Below, piece after piece: positions 1 to 11,014 of a stretch of DNA of 64,000 nt. The position numbers and the translations under genes were made by a program. Where the stretch lies: positions 53,372,233 to 53,436,232 of the forward strand of contig NC_087067.1 of NCBI RefSeq assembly GCF_963678635.1. Reading direction: 5' to 3'. A model generated the notes under the pieces. It did not search any database. It was not told the DNA's origin and saw nothing but the letters and a program-made list of their open reading frames with translations. The stretch's first letter is position 1, and each line of letters starts with the position of its first letter. The stretch comes from Symsagittifera roscoffensis. Taxonomy: Eukaryota > Xenacoelomorpha > Acoela > Convolutidae.

Positions 1-604
1 TTCCTTCCAACCAACAAGCTAAAATTATCCTAGTATGCTTCTTCCCTTCGGAAATCTTGCTTGTTATTGTCCTGAATTTTAAAACTAAGAAACTCTGTGG
101 TTAGAAAGAACAATGAAACAATCTCCAAAGCCTTCCATGTCACCACAAAGTGATCAGTTCTCCTAGCTGATTAAAAACAGACATGAAGGCTGGAATATTT
201 AAATATACTCCTTTACTTAAGCCTTTCTAAATAAATAGTAAGTGAGTGTCTCTAAAGCCACTCAACTAAAATCAAAATGCAAATTTATAAATGCACAATT
301 TCAAAACTCAACTAAATGTTTCAGTTTTCAATTACAACTTGGTTGCTTGGTTTCTCACTTGAGTTTTTTCACACACATAAAACAATTCTGAGTTTTATCT
401 TTTTCTTCATCACTCCTTTGTTTTCGTCGTTTAGAAGTTCTAAAACTTCTAAATTCTTCTAATTTCATCTCTTTTTGCATCTTGTTTTTCGCTCATTCGT
501 CAATGTTCCATTTCTTCCTCCTGTGATACTGATTCTGCACTCTCAGTTTCCGTATCCTGCAACACGTCGTTAGCTATCCTGACACTGTTGGAAGCCGTCC
601 TCCA
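1..604 (-). other. 3' noncoding region of element A
   Basis: This stretch lies between the end of ORF2 and the window edge and matches 44285-44815 of copy B in reverse complement. The sense strand just after the ORF2 stop is purine-rich and holds a conserved hairpin (430-453). No further gene is visible. The stop at 605-607 (TGA) comes about 33 codons earlier than in B because TGT in B reads TGA here, so the first bases beyond 604 are probably former coding sequence. Confidence 0.75.
430..453 (-). promoter_or_regulatory. Conserved hairpin just after ORF2 (copy A)
   Basis: Perfect 10-base arms TTTAGAAGTT and AACTTCTAAA flank the 4-base loop CTAA. Copy B has the same arms (9 bases paired) with a different loop at 44332-44355. 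Pairing kept with a changed loop suggests an RNA structure in the 3' part of the transcript, but its role is not known. Confidence 0.5.
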
Positions 605-3600
605 TCACTTCTGTTCTTCTACCCTCTGTTTACAACAAGGTAGGGGATCCACATTAGATTCTCTGTTCCTGCAGAAGCTGTTGTGGAGACACAACGTCAC
701 GTTTCTCTCCAAATGTTCCTTTAACATCTCTACCTGCTCCTTTCCACTGCGTTCACTTGTCCTGGAAATTTTTTTCACAGCGGTGGTCACTGCGTTCCGA
801 TGAGTCACGAGAGCTCGCTTGAAAGCTCCTGCTCCAATGTCCAGCTGATATTCACTGTACACCCTGCCGTGCTTCGACATATGCTTTTTCGCATATTCGT
901 ACAACCATGCAGTCATGTTAGCTCTGAACCATGGCATCAATCGTTTCCTCGCCCATATCTTCTTCACTTCCATCGGAATGTTTAGAATTTTGCACATTGT
1001 CTCAAAAAGATCTAAATCTTTTAGACAATCGAATTTCTGCAACTGTTCTCTCGTCGGTGCCTCCTGTCTATTGTTTTCTCTCACATGAGCCTCCAGCCAT
1101 TGTATCGCCATCATAACTCCCACTATCACTATCGTTATGGGCCGTGATGAGTCTGGTAAACCCATGGAGAGCAGCTCTCCAGAGTCCCAGATCAACACCA
1201 GATTACTACGCTTGGGATACCACCAGGTCTGCAGCAGGCAGTGGCACGGAAACTTGTCATGTGTCAACATGATGCTCCTCCAATTACCTTTTTCCGAAGC
1301 TTCCAGTAATGGTTCCACTTCCATCAACACTCGGTGGACTTCATCTTTCTCGTCTATTGTATTGTAATCTGTAACGGTTGATCCTCTCTGTTTCTGTCTT
1401 TCAAAATCACTGAAGTTCCCACTCACGTATCCCATGAACTTCCTTCCCAGTATCGATTCCAACTCCTCCTTTGTTCTCTCTGGAACTGCTGAGAAAAATT
1501 TACATAGCAACTTGTAAGATTTTTTGGACATTCTCGTTAGTCTCACACACTTTGGTACTGAGAAGGCTTGATCCACGATCGTTCTCGTACTCTTTACCTC
1601 CACAGCTACGAAATGCACCGGGTATCTGCTCTTGCACATTGGAGCCAATGTCGATACCACCAAATATCGTGCTCCTGATGGTCTACAATAAGTCTCACTG
1701 TGTCTGATGTTCATTTCCGTCTCGATTGCTTCCCTCCATTTTCCTATGTATTTCTGCTCAGTCTGCAGAACTCCTGGGAACACTTCTACACTGATGGCTG
1801 TGACCATCTCATGTTTCTGTTCTAGATTCAATAGTGACTCTAAAGAACCAAACATGCTGTAGAATCCTAGTGCAGTCACTAGATTCACCTCGGTTCCTCC
1901 ATGACAATCTGCTATCAGTTCCGTTTCTGTTCTTGCTTTCATCACTACGTTTCCAAACAATACCGTCAATTGCTTGTGTTGTTTCTCCAGGGTCTTCACA
2001 CAGTCGAGACCTCCACAAACATGACCCTCTAGTCCACAGACTTCCGCCAGACAGCTACCAGGTTTGATCCAGTCTTCTGGTCCCCAGCCAGGCAACTCCA
2101 CTTTATCTTCTCCGTTGCTCCTAGAGGCCGTTATCATCACATTATATATGATGTTGAGGTCACGCAGGTTACAGTCTGCATTCAGTTCCCTCTGCACGTC
2201 TTGTGTCGCTCGCAATATTGAGTCAGCGTTGGGACTAGGACACCATGATGGCCTCATCAATTCCCACACTGCCATCAAGCTCGTTCTCAGTAACTCATCT
2301 GAGAATCCCAACCCAAACTCCACTCTTTTATCAGATTTTGGTACTGAAGGTGCAGTCACCTCTTCTTCCAAGACCAGTCCCAATTTGGCCTGTGGATTGT
2401 TAATGCTTTTAATCGTTACAATTCTGGACGTCCAGAATCTTAGCAACACCGCCTGCTCGTAATCGAAGAAGCAATCGCGTATGTCTTCACTCAGGAAAGG
2501 GTTGTACGCTATCCCTATGATCCCGGATACGTAGCTAAACGATTTCTTCTTGATCGGTCCACAGTATTCACTGGATTTCGGCAATGCACCCATAGATTCT
2601 TTAGCGAGTCTCAGCTCCTTGTTTGAGAATCTCCTGATTTCGTCTATCTTTCTCATGGGTTCTAATTCCTCGGGTTCTTTCATGTTCACCCTCATCGGTT
2701 TACTTTGCTGCATATCCAGCAGTGCTAGCAAGAATAAGGCTTTCGCTCGCTCATCGCCTTCCCTCAACATCTTAACACAAGTGTTCAATGCAGGTACTGA
2801 AATCTGCTCTATCAGGAATCGAATGAAACAGAGAGCGTCTCTCCGCTTCGCACACGCTACTGCTGCTCCCTCTTGGATTATCAGATCCGTCAGGTTCGTC
2901 ATAAGGGAAACCTTCTCCTCTTTTGACCTCTTCCTTTCTTCTGAATCATATTCTTCGCGAGTCAGTCCCATCATGCACCAGGCGAACCTGAATTGTAACT
3001 CTGTTCTTACGTAAGGTACTGCCACGAGAGCATGTATTCTCGGCGTTGTCCTCATTTCTTCTTCGAAATACCTTAATACCACTGCTTTCCATGGAAGGCT
3101 CACCAACTGCTCCATCGTTTCTGCCTGTATGTCAGACGACGCCAAAGTCCCGTACGCCTTCTGCTTGAGGGTGGTGCCTTGCAACATCGTTTCCAGATAA
3201 CCCTCCATGGCTTTTCCGTCTTCCAGGGCCATCACATACCCTCTAGCCGAGTTTCGGTATTCTAACATCTCCATGGATCCACCGGTGGGTTCATCTATCG
3301 ACACACTCTCCGACACTGTTAGTCGGTTATATTCCACTGGTACTAGTTGTCCTGCGACACTTCCCTTTCCGTGATTCATGGGAGATGGCTTAAAGTCTTT
3401 CATTGTGCTCTCTCCACATTGGCTGAGTATTTCCATTTCTAAGGTTGCTCCAGTCAGAGTGCGGTCACTCCTTTTGGATTTATAACCTTTTGACTTTATC
3501 CCCGCCATGAGAATGGGTGGCACCATCGCTATATCAGTTAACATTTTATCTGTGCCAGGCAGTTGATAATCACCTTGCTCCAAATCCATGACCACCTCGA

Positions 3601-4342
3601 CTCGTTTCCTTTTCGCTTTCATCGATATCTCCGAATCCACCTTCGTCTTTCCGACTCTCCTCGGCATCACTCTGCTGCCTAACTTCATTTTCATCGCATT
3701 GATTTTATCAATCACCAACTTTGATGGTATCGTCCCTCTCCTGGTTCTTGACAGATACACCACCTCTCTTTTATCGTCCTGCGGTGTCATCTTGATGGGA
3801 GAATTCGCTTCACTTTCATCAGTGGCCGAGTCGATCAAAAACTCACTCAGTCTCCCTTCACAGTCATCAAGCTTGTCAAGGACTTCCCTCATCAAGGGTT
3901 GGTTGAGACCCGTTTTCAGAATGGACTGGGTCCCATAGCTCTGAACCACGGTCCAGACTTCTTCCATAAACGCCACTCTGTCCAATTTGCATCCCGTCCT
4001 ACTCTCGTGGTCTTGGTGATATACTTCCCATTCTTCTTCGGGCAGCGTTCCCACGAAAGGTACTCTGGCTGAGGCATCCATTCTTCTTCTTCTAGGTGAT
4101 TCCATAAGAATTCTTTGTTCGTTATTTCTTGAATTGCCAGGAGAGCTGCTCTCCGGCAAATTCCGTTTCATTTCCATAAAGGCTGACGGAGGCTCCAGTG
4201 TCGAGATGCCTTCATCCGCTGGCTCAGTCGTTTCCAGCGTATCTGCATTGTTCTCAAGATCACTGAAGATATTGAAATCCAGGCTGGATGTTCCTCTTGT
4301 CGATGCCCTGTCGTCTTCCCCACCAGCTTGATCTTGTTGCAT
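605..4342 (-). pseudogene. ORF2 C-terminal region, 1,245 open codons, unknown function (copy A)
   Basis: This is the longest open frame in the window and the best-preserved piece of the element's second gene. It is the continuation of the upstream ORF2 segments, not a separate gene: in copy B the equivalent start runs on from upstream coding sequence without a break (39866-40903). The N-terminal part is acidic and Ser/Glu-rich, followed by a basic patch (around residue 200-250). The rest is globular with many Cys (for example GLEGHVCGGLDC and KFPCHCLLQTWW). A hydrophobic run (PITIVIVGVMMAIQWLE, near the C-terminus) is too short and isolated to call a membrane anchor with confidence. I recognise no family. 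The position after pol is that of env in retroviruses, but there is no signal peptide or fusion-peptide pattern. It ends at a TGA private to this copy. Confidence 0.75.
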
Positions 4343-4539
4343 GGGTTCTTCGGTTTGACGGCTTTCTCCCTGTCCGTCATCTCCTTCTGACTTATCCTTG
4401 TTCGAGCTCGAGGGTCCTTGTTCATCATTGCCGGCTTCTTCTCGGTTGATCTCGGTATGAGCAATGTACCGGCCGATCTATCTTCTTCTTCTCCATGGAC
4501 CACTTTGATTTCCTCGCAGCCGAAGGGTGCTAGGAAGGT

Positions 4540-5915
4540 TCACGTCTGCAGTATTCCTCCCACTTTCATCTCCTGTTTCACACTAGTCAGGATTAAGGAG
4601 GCTTCAGGCAGTTCGGTCCTGCCTCTCATCCTCATCGGAGCTAAGCCTAATCCCGTCCACTCCTCGTCGAATTTCCCAGGCTTGGGAGTCGCGGCGTTGC
4701 TTATTCGCCTTCTCGTTGCTTGATCCGTATATGCAAATCGTGTGTATTGTAACACGGCGGCATTTCTCCTCACAAAGTATGGATCCATAGTTCCCACGAA
4801 ATTCCCTATTCTCCTTTCATTGGTTTCGAATGCTCTCAATCTAGGAGTTTGTACCACGGAGACTGCTCGAGCAACATCCTTCTTATCAGAGGGAATTCAG
4901 GGATTGCCTCCGGCAGCTTCTTGTAATCACCCAGTCCTTCGTCTCGTCTCTCACTTTATGATATGCTGCAGTGAGACGAGGCACTCTGGTTATTTCACCA
5001 TTCGTTTTATCATAGGTTCTCAAATTCCAAAGCTTCGGAAACACTTCAATGTGTCCTCTTTCTACTTCTCCCATGCGATCACGGAAGTGGTCGTCGAAAT
5101 TGATGACTGTCATCACTGGCTCCGATATTTTCGCAAATAACAGATCTTCACTCATGAGCTCCCGCAACACGTGCTGCTCACACGAGTTCAGTGTACTACC
5201 TTCCACTGCTGATATGAGGTTCAGGTGCAGCACCGACCTCCTATATGCTTCCACTTTAACGTCAGGGAACGCAAAAGTGACTGCTGGTCCATAGATCACC
5301 GTCACAAACTCCGTGACTCCTCTGATCAGCGCCATGGGATCGGTTCTCATAACCAAGCTCAGATCGGTTAACCGCGGCATGCCTCCAACATGTCGTCTAA
5401 CATCTTCCTCTCTTTCAATCGTCTCGTCTTCTCCCGTTCCAAAGCGATTTTGTTGTAAGAGATACTGGATAAGAGCGTGTCTCAGGTCTCTTATCTTGTT
5501 CCACGAGTCCGGGAATTTCTTCATATCTAAGTTCCTCACTCTCTCTCTCTCTCATCTGCTCTGGACAACGTGTCAGTTCCATCAGTCCTCCCAAGTTTCC
5601 GTGGGTAATTGCAATCAATGTCAGAAGTCCATCTAACCGCAGGTTCTGGATTCCATCGGTGAGCAGTACCGCCGGTCCTTTCACGAAACTCTCTGCCCCA
5701 AATGTCAAGAACAAGGCTATTAGTTCCGCTATCGACACTTCCACTACTGCTTGGAGGAATTCTTTTATCAAGTAGTGCGAGACTTTCGGGTAAACTTTTG
5801 CCAAGAAGGACGCGGTCCATCCGGCTCCCAACCCTTCTAGCATGCTGTCTGTCCGTTCAAACCCCTCCTGTCCCTCCCTTCCTGGGTCCAGAAGGTTTCC
5901 AGAGTAATCTGACAC
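4540..5915 (-). pseudogene. ORF2 middle region in three broken frames (copy A)
   Basis: Three overlapping open pieces (5915-5415, 5539-4886 and 4857-4540) line up with a single stretch of ORF2 in copies B and C, so this is one coding region cut by frameshifts. One break near 4920 comes from loss of one G in a G run that copy B keeps. One near 5885 is a one-base deletion that B shares and C lacks. The content is helical, with motifs conserved in all three copies such as LTLIAITHGNLGGL, FPDVKVEAYRRS and TVINFDDHFRDRMGEV. Another break between 4540 and 4342 separates it from the C-terminal piece. No known family is recognised. The strong conservation across copies says it was under selection in the active ancestor. 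Confidence 0.7.
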
Positions 5916-7594
5916 ATTCTGTTTACAAATTCAGCGGTCTTTTCCCCAGCATTTTCCGCCAGGTTCACCTCCTTCAACAAGTAGGCATGTATCTTTGTGA
6001 TCATCACGGGGCCTTGCTCAAAAGCGTCTGCACCCAATGCCGCTACTCTAGGGTTCAGGTGTAGCCACTGGTTGGCTTCCGGCTTGGTTCTCAGAACCAT
6101 CGCCTCCAAGTGAGTTCTCGTCTCTAGTGAATTTTTCCTTCTTGTGTCTTCACCTGCCACTTCCATTGCTCGGAACCATAAGTCGTTGGACATCGCCGCG
6201 ATCACTCGATGGTCGTCGTCTACTCCTGGTTTCAGTTTGAGCTGTCGACTGAAATTGGACAGTTCCAACCCTAGCACCTCGTCCAATAAAAACATGTGTA
6301 GGGCATGGTCCTTGAATCCTCTCATCGCGTTTGAGATATCTGACCACACTGCAGGCAGTTCAGCCTTGAGTGGCCTCAGGTCCTCCATCTCTATCATGCG
6401 ATTCGGGGCTGATATGATCACATCATATTTTCCTTCCGAAAGTAAGGTCACAATCGCATACACAAATTTCAGTCCATCCGGGAGATGTGCATATCCCGGA
6501 GACAACGCGAAAACTATTCTCGGTGTCACTTTGGTGAATGACCCCTCCTTCGTCGCATCCACCACTTCACCCATCGACTCAAGGATATCTTTTATCGCTG
6601 GCCATACAGCGTTTTCTGCCGTTGTAGGATCTCTGAGTCTGCTCAGAAAACCTCTACTGTGTAGATGGTCATTGATGCCAGCAAACACAATCGTAATTGG
6701 GTTCATGTCCGTCTGCCTTTGTACCCCTATAGCCAGAGATATCGATTGCAGTAAGTCCAGGTCGACCGCTGCCAACATTATAACGTCCGACCAAAACAGA
6801 GACTTGGAGGTGTACACGAACTCTGAATTCGCTACTATCATAATCTTGGCCTTCCTCATTTCTGCTTTGTCATAGGCGGCGAAGATGGTCTCATCTTTCT
6901 TTATCGCTTTCAATCCACCGTATCTCTGAATATCACCTTCTTGTTTCACTTGTTTCTGGTACGCTCTCTCTTTTACGTATATTTGGGCATCACCATCTTG
7001 ATTCACTAGTTTTGGGTATATTCTCTCCTTCACATGACCAGGGGGTGTCGTCAGCTGCCTGAATATCTTCACGTGTTGTCCAATCGGCGCTCTCGTAGTC
7101 AGGAATCTTCCTGGTCTCTCTTCACGATTCCCCTCATCATGATTCAACCTCACATCGTGTAATGGTCTCGCATTCACTGGTCCCATTGTGTTGTTAGAGG
7201 GCAGTCCCTCTAGGTCAGCAAATCTCAAGGCCGTTGTGGAGCTGAACTTTATGCTAGCGGCTATCAACCAGTCTACACCGGTTATCGAGTACAATCTGCT
7301 GACGGATAGCGTCGCTCCCTTCAGCATCCTCCTTGCATCTTCGATGAAGCTTACCCTCTGGAGATCCAGCTTCATTAGCTCGTCTTTATATACATGCCAG
7401 GGAGACGGTATGGGTCTTGACCACATCAACGAGCCTCTGCCCGGACGTCTCTCCTCTCGACTGTTACTTGTCGTCTCCGATCTAGTGTCCGATCTAGTGT
7501 CCGATCTAGACGTGCCGGCTGTCTCTTCGATTGGGTTGACAGGTCCTATTCTTCTCCTAGGATGGATGGTTCTCCTCATCGGCGCTTCTCCCAA
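5837..7594 (-). pseudogene. ORF2 region with conserved GINDH motif, 585 codons (copy A)
   Basis: This piece continues the SGNH-bearing piece in the same frame: the two are separated only by a TGA at 7597-7595 where copy B has CGA (Arg). It starts with a low-complexity Arg/Ser segment (SDTRSDTRSE, a short tandem repeat at about 7480-7515). About 370 conserved residues follow. Conserved points include VYTSKSLFW, TIVFAGINDHLHSRG (near residue 300), VFALSPGYAHLPDGLKFVYA and VLGLELSNFSRQL. The strand-then-GxND arrangement resembles block III of SGNH hydrolases, but no matching GDSL serine or DxxH is visible, so a second, degenerate hydrolase is only a guess. About 20 codons (KERxYxKxV...) are tandemly doubled here (about 6905-7035) but single in B and C. 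The end is a frameshift that B shares. Confidence 0.7.
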
Positions 7595-9503
7595 TCAATC
7601 CTGTACGTCTGTCCTTTGACCTGGTTTGCTGGAGCTCTGTTGCCTGTGGTTCGTGACGGCCGGGACCGTACCCAAGCGTGTTTCCAGGCTAGGAGGCACA
7701 AAGGTGGTAATTACCGCGTCACTCACTGTTCCTTCTTCCTTCAGCACTCCTGTGTCAAAGAGTTCTGCTTCCAGCTCGTCCAACCGCTCTTGGAAGACTC
7801 GATTCAACCAAACTTGTCCTTCGATGCTGTCGAAGTGGATGCCGTCCGTGGTCAGTCTGGCCTGATCCATAGTTCTCAACTCATGTTCGATGTCCATGAG
7901 GATCATTCTTCCGGCGTTCCGACTTGCGAGGTTCCTCAAGATGTTATTCCACCTGACGGCTCCCTCGTTGTGCCTTCTTCCTGATGCTGTCAGGCTTCTC
8001 GTGTTCATTGGCACAGTGCAAACGGTCAGTACCGCGCAATTGAATTTCTGCCAGAGGGTAGTAAGCAAACACACCATCATTGACTCCCATAGTGCTTCCT
8101 GCTCATCTGAACCTCTGGAGATGTCATTCGTCCCAACTAAGATCATCACATTGGGGATCCTCCCTGGATTCATCAGTTCCACCATTCGATATAACTGGGC
8201 TATCGTCGCGCCTCCAAAGGCCATCACCGTGGCGACCCACGAGGTCCTCAAATTCGACAGCACTCTGACCAAGCTGTCTCCCAGTATCAGATGAGATGTC
8301 CCGAGTGGTGGTTGCTGCAGGTTTACTGCCGGGCTCCAAGTCGCTCGATTGAAACAAGCTCTCAGATCTGTCTCCGGAACTCCCGTGAAATTATATTTCA
8401 ATTGATTATTCTTTTGCACGTCTATTATGCGAGACACTTTCTTCGCTGGCATCTTCCGTATTCTTCTCTCTGGGGCGCTCGAGCTCCCCATGAGTGGTGT
8501 CACGTCACTTATCCCCTGTCTGATCACGGTCTGGGAGAGTCGTACTCTGCCCGTGTCGTCAATCGTTCCATAGGTTGCAGTCACCCCGGAACCTGGCGCA
8601 TTCTTGTTAGCGACCAGTCGTCCAGCTGTCTCTATCAGCTTCCTCACTGTCTGTTCCACGACGGGGTCACCCAAGGTGTCACTAGGATCCGGGATTGTTA
8701 CTCGATTTGTCTCTGCCGGGAGCCATGTCTCCGTTGTTTGACTCATTTCTCGAGGCGTCAAGAGCTCCATCGGGGACTGCCCACAAGGAATATCCCTTGC
8801 AGGTATCACTTTCTCCACGGCCGTTGTCAACGCCATCTGTTTCGATCGCTCTTTGTAGTCCTGCCTCAAGCGCTCAATCTCTTGACCCTGCTTTTTGTTG
8901 CAGTCTTCAAACAACTTTCTCCACATGTCTCGATCTTCCTCCATCTGGAGCATACTTTTGGTCATCTCGTCCAGCTCCTTCTTCGTACTTTTCAGTTCAT
9001 CGTTCATCTCATCCAGATCTTGCATGGTTTGGTTCGTCTGAACCTTCTGTCCTACTTTCGCCCTTTTTGGTGGCACAGCTGCTCTGAGTGGTGAACCAGA
9101 CGAGGCCGCCTCGCTGTTCATCTCCTGATGCATTCTCGCCAGCCCAGGTTTGGGTTTGGAGGGCATAGGCATCTCACCTGGTTGGTAGGTCCTGGAACTT
9201 CCCAATCCAGGCTCATTCGCCAAGTCACTCCCTGAGAGAGCCCCTTTTCTCCACCTCATCACTCTCATGTTCGGGCGGTCTAGTACTCCCCTTTCTCCAT
9301 ATGCTGCCATCAACAGGACTTCCGTGGGGCGGTCCCACGGTTGTCGTGCCCCAAGATGTTGATCAGGGCGGTCAGCAAATGACTACCTCTGGGTCCTCCA
9401 GAGTGAAGTCCCGATCGATCAGCCGACGATAGATCGCATCTATCATCGGTCCTACATATGCATCTGCCAAGTCCATCAATTCATCTAAGTTGAAATTGTC
9501 CAT
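7595..9503 (-). pseudogene. ORF2 N-terminal region with SGNH/GDSL-type hydrolase domain (copy A)
   Basis: The natural start is the ATG at 9503-9501, matching 36300 in copy B. Small deletions near 9330-9390 shift the frame, and the piece is open from 9313 on (572 codons). From 9313 there is a Pro/Lys-rich head, a coiled coil (about residues 100-175), then an SGNH domain. The domain shows HLILGDSLVR (nucleophile Ser, near 8290), a conserved Gly in AFGGATIAQL, LVGTNDIS (block III Asn, near 8130) and TDGIHFD (catalytic Asp and His, near 7845). All four SGNH blocks are present in order, about 150 residues from Ser to His, as expected for the fold. Such enzymes are esterases or deacylases of small ester or acyl groups; the substrate is unknown. 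Esterase domains are known in CR1-type LINE ORF1 proteins and rotifer terminons, but I know of none in this position of a gypsy element. Confidence 0.82.
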
Positions 9504-9901
9504 ACTGTTCTTCAGATTTGATTTGATTCGATTCGATTCCAAGGTTTTGACTCAAGTTATTAATCAAATGATCAATCAGGATCTAGAAAAGAAGTCACAA
9601 ATATCACACTTGTCAGTTTCACCTTAACATATATCGTTAAAATTTGCTTAAAAACAGTTCAGATAAAAAGATATTTATCCTAAAGTTTATTAAAATCAAA
9701 CGGTCTCCAAAGTTTTGGAATTCGACCTAAGATTGGACAGTCCAAACTTTGGATCTATTCCTAAGATCGTCATTCAGTTGTTCATGGTCACTAACCCCTA
9801 CTTACCCATGATCTTAATAACCTAACATAACATAACATAACATAACATAACACATATTACATACAACTTAGTCTTTGGCCTAACACCCTCTCGCACGTCA
9901 C
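9504..9901 (-). other. Intergenic region between pol and ORF2 (copy A)
   Basis: These 400 bases hold no open frame and are conserved with 35901-36299 of copy B. They contain a short ACATA repeat (9824-9852) and, read on the minus strand, a pyrimidine tract ending in AG at 9584-9583 (TGACTTCTTTTCTAG), about 80 bases before the ORF2 ATG. That is what a 3' splice site for a spliced ORF2 message would look like. No promoter box is obvious. Confidence 0.6.
9824..9852. repeat. ACATA pentanucleotide microsatellite
   Basis: About six tandem ACATA units lie in the pol-ORF2 gap of copy A. Copy B has a shorter TTATG version in the same place (35959-35986), so the tract predates the split of the copies. 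Confidence 0.85.
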
Positions 9902-11014
9902 TCAGCCTATACTTAAGTAATATTTCTTATGTAGATATACTTGTATGTTCGTATCAGCGAATATCACGTGTACAAGCGCGTACAATTCCCGAGGATGCAG
10001 TCTTCCTCTGTTTGGATCGTACACTGGAAGCGAGAGCTCCTTCACGTCCATTTCCACGAGGAAGTCCCTCAGCCTCGTCAAGGACAAGACTAGGTTCTCT
10101 GAGTCCACGTGCTGCTTCTCCGTCGCCCTCGTTACCAAGAAGCATAGATATTTTCCCGGTATCTGCGACGCCGCCGGAGGTAAGGCTGCTACGCCCCCTA
10201 TCCCTGGTCTTTGCTTCCAAAGGAATTCCACGTTTTTGTATTCTCTCTTAAAATCTGCCGCTAACGCTGTCCTAAAACTCATGTCTGCTGTGACTGCTAT
10301 CGCACATGTTCTATTTGTGAGTATGAAATCACTGTCTGTTAGTATTATGTTACTTGAATATTCATTTGGTAAGTTAAAATATGACTCAACTACCCTGCCT
10401 TTGTCAGGTTTCTTAGGTTCTTCGCCTGTTTCTGCTTCTAAGTCTCCTGTTTCTCTTGCTATTCTTAATCTTTTTATTATCAAGTTTTCAGTGTGGGTAA
10501 GTCCTACCCCCACTCCCCGGACAAAAATATCCATCGACGTCCCCGCCGATCGCATACCGGGTATCAAGTTGAGGTTAGAAGGTTGAATGAGTAGTCGTCC
10601 TTCCTGGGCAGCCCAGGAAGGATCATCTCGTTCGGTCTTGATGTATTTCATGCTTTCACGATCTACGTTTTGAATTGTGACACTGGTCTCCTCAGGATCA
10701 GAGGTCGTTTCATTCAGCCACTCTAAGACACGCAGGTTCGTCAATTCTTGTTCATATGACTGCTGTTGCTCGTCGTCGAATTCTACCTCGGTCTTCGACC
10801 AGTCGTCAACCCACTCATCGTCGTGATCATCGACTATGTCAATGTCTTGTGACACAGTTATTTCCTCTAGACCCACTACTTCCTCCACTATATTCTTCAG
10901 ATCTATCCTATCCACTAGTCTGTATCGTGAACGGAAGATCCAGTTCCAAGTTCTTGGGAACTTCTGTCTGTTCGGGATCCTGCCAATCTTCCTCTGCGTA
11001 GGGTAAGGTTTCAT
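9902..11014 (-). pseudogene. pol: Pol C-terminal extension with macrodomain-like fold (copy A)
   Basis: This 370-codon piece overlaps the end of the integrase frame by about 100 bases because of a frameshift. In the ancestor it was the tail of the polyprotein. Residues 40-130 are acidic linker. Residues about 225-365 resemble macrodomains of the TARG1/ALC1 type (ADP-ribose or acyl-ADP-ribose binding): an AIAVTADMS strand followed by a basic helix with FKREY, then GGVAALPP, a KYLCFLVTRATEK strand, a helix with LTRLRDFL, a KELSLPVYDP strand, and a last helix and strand ending FADTNIQVYL. The order of strands and helices matches the family, but the glycine-rich GCGL loop is replaced by DPNRGRL, so binding or catalysis may differ. 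The family call is by eye. Part of the alignment is open in copy B and wholly deleted in C. Confidence 0.6.
10513..10524 (-). repeat. 12-base motif TTGTCCGGGGAG inside pol (copy A)
   Basis: An exact copy of a 12-mer that also occurs three times in the RNase H-integrase linker of this element (12944-12955, 13010-13021, 13076-13087). Here it is read in a different codon phase (FVRGV rather than LSGE), so protein constraint does not explain it. Confidence 0.7.

Noticed and set aside
605-4342. Independent host gene for the 1,245-codon frame
   Set aside because: The equivalent frame in B runs on from upstream ORF2 sequence, and all three copies carry it in the same place in the element.
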